The notes under the pieces were generated by a model, which had not been told where the DNA came from, did no database searches, and was given only the letters and a program-made list of their open reading frames with translations. Source: Planctomycetales bacterium (GTDB lineage: Bacteria; Planctomycetota; SBBH01). From it: DNA of 22,757 bases. The stretch covers positions 1 through 22,757 of the forward strand of contig SBBH01000225.1 of the NCBI GenBank assembly GCA_005239795.1, read 5' to 3'. Below, in pieces: positions 9,260 through 16,336 of this stretch; position 1 is the stretch's first letter; each line of letters starts with the position of its first letter. Both the position numbers and the translations under genes were made by a program.

Positions 9260-9279
9260 AAAACCGAAAGATTATTCGG
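9260..9279 (-). terminator. Rho-independent-like terminator after the ComF gene
   Basis: Read on the minus strand, stem CCGAA, a six-base loop and TTCGG are followed by TTTTC. The hairpin begins three bases after the ComF stop codon. The stem is short (five pairs, AT-rich ends), so termination may be partial, but the position fits the end of the VWA-ComF transcript and separates it from the gene starting at 9187. Confidence 0.55.
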
Positions 9280-9281
9280 CT

Positions 9282-9998
9282 CTAAGACCTTGCCACAGCC
9301 GCCGCGACGACGTCAACCGCGCCGGAGATGCGCAGGACCCGCGCGCAGGCGTCCATCGTGGCGCCGGTCGTCATGACGTCGTCCACAAGAAGGAGGCGTT
9401 TCCCGGCCAGATCCGCCCTGCTTCGCACGGAAAACGCCCCTGCGACATTCGCCAAGCGCGCCGCGCGCGGCAGGTCCGACTGCCGGCGCCGCCAATGCCA
9501 TCCCCTGCTGAGGACGCCGTCCTGGAAGGGGAGCCCCAGGCGGCCTGAGAGCTCCCGCGCGATCTCGCGCGCCGGGTTGAAGCCGCGCGCCATGCGCGCC
9601 ATCCAGTGGGCCGGGACGCAGACGACCGCATCAAGAGAAAGGGCTTCCGCGCCAAGCCGCGCGGCAAGCCACCTTGCCAGAGGCCGCGCCCAAAAAGATT
9701 CTCGGCGGATCTTCATGCGAAGTACAAGAGCGCGCACGGGATCCTCGTAGGCAGCTGCCGCCAAGCCTCTCGAAAAGGCGAAGGTCCTCCGGCGGCAGTC
9801 GAGACACCGGTCCCGTTCGGCATGCGGCCCCAAAACGCGTCCGCACCGCAGACAATCGCGCTCGGCGGCCCACAGGATCTTTTCCAAGCACGTCGGCCCC
9901 AAAGGCTCCCCCTCCGCCAAGCCCTCGACCCCGCAAACGGGACAGAGCGGCGGATACACGAGATCCAAGGCAGCCGCCAGGACCGCCGCGCCTTTCAT
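9282..9998 (-). CDS. comF: ComF-family phosphoribosyltransferase-like protein
   Basis: A 238-aa ComF-family protein. The N-terminal part carries paired cysteines typical of a zinc-binding region: C19/C22 (CPVC), C49/C52 (CLRC) and C65/C68 (CLDC). The C-terminal part has the type I phosphoribosyltransferase PRPP loop at about 201-216 (RLLLVDDVMTTGATMD). ComF proteins take part in DNA uptake and transformation in several bacteria and are widespread in non-competent ones; the substrate is not settled. The length is normal. The start ATG at 9998 lies six bases after the VWA gene stop with little Shine-Dalgarno signal, so coupling is likely. No other competence gene is visible here. Confidence 0.93.
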   Translation of the reverse strand: MKGAAVLAAALDLVYPPLCPVCGVEGLAEGEPLGPTCLEKILWAAERDCLRCGRVLGPHAERDRCLDCRRRTFAFSRGLAAAAYEDPVRALVLRMKIRRESFWARPLARWLAARLGAEALSLDAVVCVPAHWMARMARGFNPAREIARELSGRLGLPFQDGVLSRGWHWRRRQSDLPRAARLANVAGAFSVRSRADLAGKRLLLVDDVMTTGATMDACARVLRISGAVDVVAAAVARS

Positions 9999-10004
9999 GA
10001 AGCA

Positions 10005-10802
10005 CTACTCGCTGGATTCCTCAGGAGCCGCTTGGCCACCGACCTGCTTGAACGTGCCGCCGTTCTCTTCGGCAAGCTTCTGAAGGAAGGCCACATCGCA
10101 ATTCTCCCCCATGGCGATGGTATGCACCGCGACCTTGCGCTTCTTATTGAGCTTGGCGACAGTTTCGCAAATCGTCTTGGGGTCGGAACGGACGAGGTCG
10201 CGGGGGGGATGCCTTCCCGCATTCTTTGCGTCCTTCACGAACGAATAAGGCTTGCCGTCAGTCAAAAAGAGGATCGTATCCACTTTGGCGTACTCGAAAG
10301 CCTCCTCGAGCGCCCCGAGGATCTCGGTGCCGAAGACAAGCGGCTTCTCTCGGATTTTTTCGATCGCCTCCTGCTTGGCCGAGGCGTTCGCTTTCCGGAG
10401 ATGCCTCTCTCCAGGCCACGAGGTCACACCCCCGTCAAAAAAGATGACGGCAAACTCCTTGTCATAAGAAAGATTCTCGATTGCCTTAATGAGCTCCTTC
10501 TTGGCGACTTTGATCCGCTCGGGAGATCCCTTGGAGTCGTTGGCATACTTCTGCCTCATCCGGAGCTTCATGCTGTCGGAAGTATCGAGACAGAAGACGA
10601 TTCTCTCTCCCTTATAGAAAGAGCCGTAATAACCTGTGCCTTGGGAGTCCGTGTCGACCCAGGACTCTTCCCCCTTTTTCTTCGAAGAATCCTGGGGAGT
10701 CTCCGGGACTTGTTCCTTCGGATCCCCCGTCGCGCCCGGTACCGGCTCCTCGGCCGCGCTGACAAGCAGCGGGAGGCAAAAGAACGCTTTGAGCAGCTGC
10801 AT
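10005..10802 (-). CDS. Secreted von Willebrand factor type A domain protein
   Basis: A 265-aa protein with a short signal-like N terminus (MQLLKAFFCLPLLVSA) and a Pro/Glu/Lys-rich linker to about residue 60. A single VWA domain follows. It has a complete MIDAS start at 73-77 (DTSDS), a threonine in the later segment FGTEIL, and the LFLTDGKP strand, so metal-dependent ligand binding is plausible. The VWA fold normally mediates protein-protein contact; the ligand here is unknown. The gene precedes comF by six bases and is divergent from the CNNM-EIIA gene. The upstream region has no good Shine-Dalgarno site but a TACGAT hexamer seven bases before the ATG. Confidence 0.9.
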   Translation of the reverse strand: MQLLKAFFCLPLLVSAAEEPVPGATGDPKEQVPETPQDSSKKKGEESWVDTDSQGTGYYGSFYKGERIVFCLDTSDSMKLRMRQKYANDSKGSPERIKVAKKELIKAIENLSYDKEFAVIFFDGGVTSWPGERHLRKANASAKQEAIEKIREKPLVFGTEILGALEEAFEYAKVDTILFLTDGKPYSFVKDAKNAGRHPPRDLVRSDPKTICETVAKLNKKRKVAVHTIAMGENCDVAFLQKLAEENGGTFKQVGGQAAPEESSE

Positions 10803-10809
10803 GTTCTCA

Positions 10810-10815
10810 ATCGTA
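10810..10815 (-). promoter_or_regulatory. Candidate -10 element of a leaderless VWA transcript
   Basis: TACGAT on the minus strand ends seven bases before the ATG at 10802, matching the TANNNT pattern seen at leaderless genes. There is no convincing -35 box. This is inference from position only. Confidence 0.3.
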
Positions 10816-10885
10816 TCATGGGATGTCCTCCCCCCGACCCGCCAAGTGCGTGGGGATTTTTCGAGCGCTCTCGTCCCCTCCCTTG

Positions 10886-10891
10886 TATATG
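10886..10891 (+). promoter_or_regulatory. Candidate -10 element directly before the CNNM-EIIA gene
   Basis: TATATG on the plus strand lies six bases before the GTG start at 10898. A transcript starting at the usual distance would begin at or next to the GTG. The GGGG run touching the GTG is too close to serve as a normal Shine-Dalgarno site. No clear -35 box is seen. Confidence 0.3.
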
Positions 10892-10897
10892 TAGGGG

Positions 10898-12421
10898 GTG
10901 ACCCTCCTTTACCTCCTCCTGGCAGCCCTTTTCCTGCTCCTCAACGCCTTCTTCGTCCTGGCGGAGTTCGCGATCGTCAAGGTCCGCGCCACACGCCTGG
11001 CGGAACTGGCCCAGGGGGGCGATCGCCGTGCGGCATTGGCACAGAAGATTGGCGCCCAGCTCGATGCCTATCTTTCGGTCTGCCAGCTGGGAATCACGAT
11101 CGCCAGCCTCGGCCTCGGGTGGCTCGGAGAACCGGCCTTCGCGCGCCTCATCCGCCCTTTTCTTCCCGACGGCGGGCTTTGGACCCCAGCGATCTCACAC
11201 ACCCTGGCGGTAGGCCTGGCCTTCGCGCTCATTACCTTCCTGCACATCCTGCTGGGGGAGCTTGTTCCGAAATCGGTTGCGATCCGCCAGCCCGAGCGCT
11301 CGGCCCTCCAGACGGCCTTTCCTCTCCATTTCTTCCGAAAAGTGTTTCATCTTCCGATGGTCCTCCTGAACACCTGCCAGAACGGCGTTCTCAAGCTTCT
11401 GGGGACCGCCGCAGTCCACACCGGCGACGGCAGCTACACGGAACAGGAATTGCGCCTGATCCTGAGCCTTTCCGAAGAGGGGGGAGCGATTCCGCTCACA
11501 CGACTCCTCCTCTTCGAAAACCTTTTCGACTTTGGCAAGCTGAAGGTCTCCGACGCCATGATCCCGATCGAACGGGCCGAAGGGATACGTCTGACCGACG
11601 GGTGGGAGAAGATCCGCGAGATTTTGAGGCAATCCACCCGCACGCGGATCCTGGTTTACGACCAGGATCCCGCACGCCCCGCCGGACTTCTCCACGTCAA
11701 GGACCTGTGGCGCCGGAGCCTCCCCGCCGCCGCCGAGCCGCCCGACCTCAAGGGGCTTATGCGCCCTCTCGGTACGCTTTCTGAGAAGATGCCTCTGGAA
11801 ACGGCCCTGCGCGAATTCCAGCGCAAGCGCTCCCATCTTATGCTTGTCGTGAACGACAAGGGGAAGGCGACCGGGATTCTGGCCCTCGAGGATGTGATGG
11901 AGGAGCTCGTTGGAAATATCGAGGACGAATTCGAAAAGCAGGCCGCCCATTATCTGGCCGACATCATCCCCTCCCCGGCGGTGTGCCTGGACCTCGCGGC
12001 TCGAGACGCCGAAGGGGCGATCCGGGAGCTGGCCTCGGCGATCGCGGCGTCATTTTCCATTCCCATGCGGGTTTCCGAGATCGTGGGAGCGGTCTGGGCC
12101 CGCACCCAGGGAGTCCTGGCAGATCTGGGAAACGGCGTCGCGATCCCGCATGCCAGACTCCCGGGGCTCAAGTCGCCCCTCGTGGCATTGGGACGCTCTG
12201 CCGGCGGCATACGCTTCGACCCCCGCTGTCAGGAGCCGGTGCGCCTCGTCTTCCTCATTCTCACCCCCGAGGAGCAGCCGCGTGCCCACGTACAGGTTCT
12301 GGCGCGCGTGGCGGGGCTCGTGGAAAGCGCCTACGTGCGGGAACGCCTGCTTGCGGCTGGGACGCCCCAGGAGGCGATCGAGATTATCCGATCGAGCGAT
12401 CCGGTGACGCACAGCAACTAG
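10898..12421 (+). CDS. CNNM/CBS (HlyC/CorC-type) membrane protein fused to a PTS EIIA type-2 domain
   Basis: A 507-aa protein. Residues 1-165 form the CNNM (DUF21) transmembrane domain: LNAFFVLAEFAIVKVR, the segment QLGITIASLGLGWLGEP, and the LLGELVPKSVAIR signature. Residues 215-340 are a CBS pair ending in ILALEDVMEELVGNIEDEF. HlyC/CorC relatives usually end with a small transporter-associated domain. Here residues 355-500 instead match a PTS EIIA of the fructose/nitrogen type (PtsN-like), with the phosphorylatable histidine at H418 in GVAIPHARL and the PVRLVFLILTPEEQ strand. CNNM proteins act in magnesium or other cation transport; the added EIIA suggests control by phosphorelay or by EIIA-type contacts. 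No EI, HPr or other PTS gene is visible. The GTG start at 10898 fits the family N terminus. Confidence 0.93.
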   Translation: MTLLYLLLAALFLLLNAFFVLAEFAIVKVRATRLAELAQGGDRRAALAQKIGAQLDAYLSVCQLGITIASLGLGWLGEPAFARLIRPFLPDGGLWTPAISHTLAVGLAFALITFLHILLGELVPKSVAIRQPERSALQTAFPLHFFRKVFHLPMVLLNTCQNGVLKLLGTAAVHTGDGSYTEQELRLILSLSEEGGAIPLTRLLLFENLFDFGKLKVSDAMIPIERAEGIRLTDGWEKIREILRQSTRTRILVYDQDPARPAGLLHVKDLWRRSLPAAAEPPDLKGLMRPLGTLSEKMPLETALREFQRKRSHLMLVVNDKGKATGILALEDVMEELVGNIEDEFEKQAAHYLADIIPSPAVCLDLAARDAEGAIRELASAIAASFSIPMRVSEIVGAVWARTQGVLADLGNGVAIPHARLPGLKSPLVALGRSAGGIRFDPRCQEPVRLVFLILTPEEQPRAHVQVLARVAGLVESAYVRERLLAAGTPQEAIEIIRSSDPVTHSN

Positions 12422-12434
12422 AGCGGATTGGTGG

Positions 12435-12460
12435 ACTCGGGGCAGGGGGATTTCTAGAAT
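12435..12460 (+). promoter_or_regulatory. Candidate promoter of the 542-aa lipoprotein gene, leaderless
   Basis: A -35-like TGGACT (4/6) and a -10-like TAGAAT at 12455-12460 (5/6) are 17 bp apart. The -10 box ends seven bases before the ATG at 12468, so the transcript would start at or beside the start codon. The sequence CTCCACC between them has no Shine-Dalgarno match. Confidence 0.45.
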
Positions 12461-12467
12461 CTCCACC

Positions 12468-14096
12468 ATGATTAAAACCACCGGCTGGAATTCGGTTGCC
12501 ATGTTCCTGACGGCTCTTCTGGCCGGCGGCTGTAGTGGCCATGGAGATTCCCCAGGAAACGTCTCCCGGACGAAACGCCTCACCGATCCCAGAGTGGAAC
12601 TCCAGATCGCGGCCGCCCGGGAACTCCTCGCGGAAGGTCCCGCGGGGCTCCCCTCCCTCACGACCCACTTGTGGACCCAGGAAAAAAACATGAGCGCTGA
12701 GGAGTCCTCCCTGCTGTCTCGCATCATCGATGTTCTGCGCCGCCAGGAATTCGCCCAGCAACGGCGGCTCTCGCCCCTGGCGGTCCAAACGGTCTCCTGG
12801 GACATCGACCCACACTACCGAGCCTGGATCCTCGCAAAAACCTTGGTGACGCGGGACGAGCCGCTGGAGTTCACGCTCATCATGCAACGGCGCTTCGCCG
12901 ACGTCCCCGATCTCTGGATACACCACTATGATCTCGAATGGACCTCTCCGGATATTCCGGGCCCCCAAGGAGATCTCCCCTTCAAGTCGATCTCCGAACA
13001 GGTCCCCTGCCGTCATTCCACTCAGAAGACGGTCAACCCCGCCAATGGAGAGACGATCCTCCACGGCCGGGTCGACGTGCGGGACCGGGCCTCCCTCTTC
13101 GCGAACGCCCCCCCCCGGTCCCTCACGCAATCCGCAGCGACTAACGCGCGCACCATCCAGGCACAGATCCGCTTCTTCGCCCAAACGGGCCGCCAGGACC
13201 TCCGATCGCTGGAATCGGGGTACCGCAAGACAGGTTTCTTCCCTATCACCATCCTCAATACCTCGCGATCCATCCTCGACGGCGACAAGGGGCGCTACCT
13301 GACGCTTCTGGGCGAGCCGATCCAGGCGGGGGATCCGCGCCGCGCAGCGATCCAATGGATGGACGGGTTCATCCCGCCCCACTTGCCGACGGATCTCGCC
13401 CTCTCGGCGCTGGGGCGCTCGCGCGAACCTGCCACCGATGCAGCCCTTCTGCCGCATCTGGCGGCGGCGCCGGACAGCCCGGAAAAAACCGCGCGGATCG
13501 TGGAACGCGCGAACGCTGGAAGTCCCACGGCCTTGAAAACTCTCGCGGCTTCACTTCCACTGCATCCGGCAGGGTTCACTCTTCCCTCGATCGCTACGCC
13601 CGAGGGGTGGAACAAGCTTTCGGAAAAAAATCTCAAGAAATTCCTGGGGGAGGTAGACCCCGAGACGACCCTGGCCGCGGCCAGGCTCCTGGCGCGCGTG
13701 GGACGCGTCGACCGCGAGATTTCAGACGCCTTCAAGGCGCGGCTTTTGGCCAGCGCGTCGTCGCGGGAGCTTTTCGACGCCCTGCTTCCCTTGGCCAGAG
13801 AGCTTCTCAAACCTGCCACGGCAGGGTGTCTGACGCCTTACCTCGACGAGGCGCGCGTTCTCGCGCCGTCGTCACCCCCGCCCGTACATCCCCTCCTGGC
13901 CGCCGCGCCTCCAAAACATGACATCCGCGTCTGTGACGCCGCGGCAGCGGCATTCTCAGAACTGACCGACTGGAAACCAGAAGGACTCTATGAAGACGTC
14001 AGGAACTGCCAATACTTTCTCCCAACGGCTTCGCGCGACGCGGCGATCGCGCGACTCAAATCCTGGTGGGAGAAGAACAAGAAGCGGTTTTCTTAA
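12468..14096 (+). CDS. Lipoprotein of unknown function with helical repeats
   Basis: A 542-aa protein. The N terminus has a hydrophobic stretch ending in LLAGGC with C22 as the probable lipidated residue, so it should be membrane-anchored. The C-terminal half (about 290-535) is Ala/Leu-rich and helical, with short repeated blocks such as RELFDALLPLARELL that resemble HEAT-type repeats. The middle part (about 100-280), with WIHHYDLEW and ILNTSRSI, looks beta-rich. I recognise no family. It follows the CNNM-EIIA gene by 46 bp in the same direction but seems to have its own promoter. Its stop overlaps the convergent rmd stop by a few bases (14093-14096). Confidence 0.85.
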   Translation: MIKTTGWNSVAMFLTALLAGGCSGHGDSPGNVSRTKRLTDPRVELQIAAARELLAEGPAGLPSLTTHLWTQEKNMSAEESSLLSRIIDVLRRQEFAQQRRLSPLAVQTVSWDIDPHYRAWILAKTLVTRDEPLEFTLIMQRRFADVPDLWIHHYDLEWTSPDIPGPQGDLPFKSISEQVPCRHSTQKTVNPANGETILHGRVDVRDRASLFANAPPRSLTQSAATNARTIQAQIRFFAQTGRQDLRSLESGYRKTGFFPITILNTSRSILDGDKGRYLTLLGEPIQAGDPRRAAIQWMDGFIPPHLPTDLALSALGRSREPATDAALLPHLAAAPDSPEKTARIVERANAGSPTALKTLAASLPLHPAGFTLPSIATPEGWNKLSEKNLKKFLGEVDPETTLAAARLLARVGRVDREISDAFKARLLASASSRELFDALLPLARELLKPATAGCLTPYLDEARVLAPSSPPPVHPLLAAAPPKHDIRVCDAAAAAFSELTDWKPEGLYEDVRNCQYFLPTASRDAAIARLKSWWEKNKKRFS

Positions 14097-15046
14097 ATAC
14101 GAGTTCTCCAATCCTCCAGGACATCCTGGAGAGTCGTTGCCAAAGGAATCTCGGGCGCCCATCCCGTTCTCCGCCGAAAGGCCGAGGCATCCACGACATG
14201 TCGTGCGGGCTGGCCCGGCCGACGGCGCGAGACGTCGAAGCGGACTGTCAAAGGAACCTTCGCCAGCGACACGAGCGTTTCGACGACGACGCGCATCGCG
14301 ACGCCGCGACCTGACCCCACGTTGTAGACCTCGCCAGGAACCCCCTTCTCGAGGGCCAGCCGGTAGGCCCGGACCATGTCGCGCACATCGCTGAAATCCT
14401 TTTCCGGCGCAAGATCCCCGACGCGGATCTCGCGCGGTCCCGACCCCTTCTCGGCCTTGGCGATCTGACAAGCCACGTCTGGCGCGACGAATCCCAAAGG
14501 CTGGCCCGGCCCGGTATGGTTCGCGGGGCGGAGCCTCACAATCGGGATCCCGAAGATCCGGAAATACTGGAGCGACGCCTCGTCGGCGGCGGCTTTCGAC
14601 GCCGCATACAGGCTCGTGGGGGCGATCCGTTCGGCCTCGCGGATCGGCTGACGATCCGGAGGGACGTCGCCGTAGACGTCGCTACTTCCGATGAAGATCA
14701 CGCGCGGGTAAGGGCCCGGACCCTGACGGATGGCCTCGTAGAAATTCAAGGCACCGATGACATTCGTCTGCCAGGTGGCGACTGGTTTTTCGGTCGACGC
14801 CCCCACCGAGCTCTGCGCCGCCAAATGGACGATCGCCTCGGGAGCCGATTCCCGGAGGACCGCCTCAAGCGAGCCGGGGTCGAAAAGATCCGCTTTGAGG
14901 ATCCTGAGTGTTCCCTTCAAGAGAGTGAGGCGGGCGAAATCTGCTTCCGGGCGGTCGAACCCCCAGACGGCGTGACCCTGCGACTGGCAATGAGCCGCCA
15001 GATGGGTTCCCACAAAGCCGGCGATTCCAGAGATGAGGATCCGCAC
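14093..15046 (-). CDS. rmd: GDP-4-dehydro-6-deoxy-D-mannose reductase (Rmd-like SDR)
   Basis: A 317-aa extended short-chain dehydrogenase. It shows the NAD(P) loop GIAGFVG near residue 7, S121/S122 in GSSDVYG, and the catalytic Y147-x-x-x-K151. The segments NHTGPGQPLGFVAPD and KDFSDVRDMVRAY are typical of Rmd, which reduces GDP-4-keto-6-deoxymannose to GDP-D-rhamnose. The epimer-forming 6-deoxytalose enzyme is close in sequence and cannot be excluded. The GTG start at 15046 lies three bases after the gmd stop, so the two are cotranscribed and consecutive in the pathway. The product would feed cell-surface polysaccharide or glycoprotein synthesis, although no glycosyltransferase lies in the window. 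Confidence 0.9.
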   Translation of the reverse strand: MRILISGIAGFVGTHLAAHCQSQGHAVWGFDRPEADFARLTLLKGTLRILKADLFDPGSLEAVLRESAPEAIVHLAAQSSVGASTEKPVATWQTNVIGALNFYEAIRQGPGPYPRVIFIGSSDVYGDVPPDRQPIREAERIAPTSLYAASKAAADEASLQYFRIFGIPIVRLRPANHTGPGQPLGFVAPDVACQIAKAEKGSGPREIRVGDLAPEKDFSDVRDMVRAYRLALEKGVPGEVYNVGSGRGVAMRVVVETLVSLAKVPLTVRFDVSRRRPGQPARHVVDASAFRRRTGWAPEIPLATTLQDVLEDWRTRI

Positions 15047-15049
15047 AGG

Positions 15050-16036
15050 CTAGGCGCGCCGGGCGCGTTCGATCCGTTTGCCGCCCAGGCGCGCGAGGTC
15101 AGCGTCAACCATCATGCGCACCAGATCCTCAAATTCCACGCGGGGCTTCCATTTCAGAAGCCGGCGGGCCTTGGCGGCGTCCCCCACCAAATAGTCCACC
15201 TCGGCTGGCCGGAAAAAACGCTTCGAGACGACGACATGCTTACGCCAATCCAGGCCCACGTGGGCGAACGCCTTCTCGACAAACTCCCGCACGGAATGGG
15301 ATTGCCCCGTGGCGATCACGAAATCGCGCGGTTCTTTCTGCTGGAGCATCCGCCAGATCGCCTCCACGTAGTCTCCAGCGAATCCCCAATCGCGCTGCGC
15401 GTCCAGATTCCCCAGTTCGAGCGTCCGCGCCAGGCCCAACCGGATGCGGGCCACCCCATCGGTGATCTTGCGCGTGACGAATTCCAGGCCCCGCCGAGGG
15501 CTCTCGTGGTTGAAGAGGATCCCAGAGCAGGCGAAAAGGCCGTAGCTTTCCCGGTAGTTCACCGCGATCCAGTGTCCGTAGACCTTCGCGACCCCGTAGG
15601 GACTGCGGGGATGGAACGGGGTCGTCTCCCGCTGGGGGGTTTCCCGGATCTTTCCGAACATCTCGCTCGAAGAGGCCTGATAGAAGCGAATGCCGGGATC
15701 CCTCTGGCGGATCGCCTCGAGGAGACGGGCGGCCCCCAGCGCCGTCACATCCCCTGTAAAGAGAGGCTGGCTGAAAGAAGCCGGCACGAACGACTGAGCC
15801 GCCAGATTGTAGACCTCGTGCGGACGGACCTTGCCGAGGACCGCCGCGAGCGATCCCCCGTCGAGAAGATCCCCGGGATGCAAGGTCACGCGGGAGAGAA
15901 TCCCCTGGATCCGCTCCAAATTCGGAGTGCTCGTGCGGCGCACCAGGCCGTGAACCGCATATCCCTTCGCCAAAAGAAGTTCGGCCAGGTACGAACCGTC
16001 CTGTCCCGTGATCCCGGTGACAAGCGCCCGTTTCAT
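15050..16036 (-). CDS. gmd: GDP-mannose 4,6-dehydratase
   Basis: A 328-aa protein with the Gmd hallmarks: the cofactor loop TGITGQDGSYL at 7-17, the RRTST loop at 33-37 that binds cofactor and joins tetramers, SSSEMFG at 122-128, and the catalytic pair Y147 and K151 in SPYGVAKVYGH. Later come NHESPRRG and the GNLDAQRDWGFAGDYV signature. The enzyme turns GDP-D-mannose into GDP-4-keto-6-deoxy-D-mannose, the substrate of the rmd product encoded directly downstream. Length is slightly short of the E. coli form (about 373 aa), as in many bacteria. The region before ATG 16036 has no good Shine-Dalgarno site. Confidence 0.96.
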   Translation of the reverse strand: MKRALVTGITGQDGSYLAELLLAKGYAVHGLVRRTSTPNLERIQGILSRVTLHPGDLLDGGSLAAVLGKVRPHEVYNLAAQSFVPASFSQPLFTGDVTALGAARLLEAIRQRDPGIRFYQASSSEMFGKIRETPQRETTPFHPRSPYGVAKVYGHWIAVNYRESYGLFACSGILFNHESPRRGLEFVTRKITDGVARIRLGLARTLELGNLDAQRDWGFAGDYVEAIWRMLQQKEPRDFVIATGQSHSVREFVEKAFAHVGLDWRKHVVVSKRFFRPAEVDYLVGDAAKARRLLKWKPRVEFEDLVRMMVDADLARLGGKRIERARRA

Positions 16037-16109
16037 GGAAAGGCAGCGAGCCTACCGGATTGCCCATGGACGCACAAGACCCCGAGAGAGACGCCCCTAC
16101 GGGCGGTTT

Positions 16110-16172
16110 CCGCCTTCACTGACTTTGTCAGTTACGGCGGACCCGCCGTAGCCCTGAAAGGGCGTAGGCGGG
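16110..16172. repeat. Tandem hairpin repeat of two units with the same architecture
   Basis: Unit 1 (16110-16140) is CCGCC, a 3-nt bulge, ACTGAC, triloop TTT, GTCAGT, a 3-nt bulge and GGCGG. Unit 2 (16142-16172) is CCCGCC, a 3-nt bulge, GCCCT, triloop GAA, AGGGC, a 3-nt bulge and GGCGGG. The outer stem is conserved while the inner stem changes on both sides and keeps pairing. The GGCGG of unit 1 can alternatively pair with the CCGCC of unit 2 (TACGGCGG with CCGCCGTA), although the loop would be only two bases. Such structure fits a dispersed REP-like element or a structured transcript end. Confidence 0.65.
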
Positions 16173-16194
16173 CGCCTCCTCGCGGCCCTTGCGA

Positions 16195-16227
16195 CACGAA
16201 TCACGAACAACGAACGACGACCAACGC
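16195..16227. repeat. Short low-complexity ACGAA/ACGAC tract
   Basis: The sequence is built from imperfect copies of ACGAA, ACGAC and CCAACG over about 33 bases. It has no coding potential and no obvious dyad symmetry. It could be a degenerate microsatellite associated with the neighbouring hairpin repeat. Confidence 0.5.
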
Positions 16228-16306
16228 CGGGGCGAGGGCGGTTGGCAATGGACAGACCGCGAGGCGACGGATGCCACCAACCGCGACTGGGCGACGGGGC
16301 CGTATC

Positions 16307-16332
16307 AAAAGCGACCGCCTGATGAGCAGGCG
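16307..16332 (-). terminator. Terminator-like hairpin after the helical-repeat gene
   Basis: On the minus strand a perfect six-pair stem CGCCTG/CAGGCG with a five-base loop begins four bases after the stop codon at 16337. TTTT follows after a five-base gap. The separation weakens the case for a classic intrinsic terminator, but the position is right for the truB transcript end. Confidence 0.45.
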
Positions 16333-16336
16333 TTTG

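Larger units (their letters stand above)
16037..16336. other. 300-bp intergenic region with hairpins and low-complexity sequence
   Basis: No coding sequence is credible here. From left to right it holds the gmd leader (16037-16090), a small hairpin CGCCC/GGGCG at 16092-16105, a tandem hairpin repeat (16110-16172), an ACGAA-rich tract (16195-16227) and a terminator-like hairpin just after the stop of the helical-repeat gene. Confidence 0.7.

Noticed and set aside
16110..16172. A CRISPR-like array
   Set aside because: Only two short units occur, with no constant-length spacers and no cas genes; the pattern is stem-loop rather than direct repeat plus spacer.
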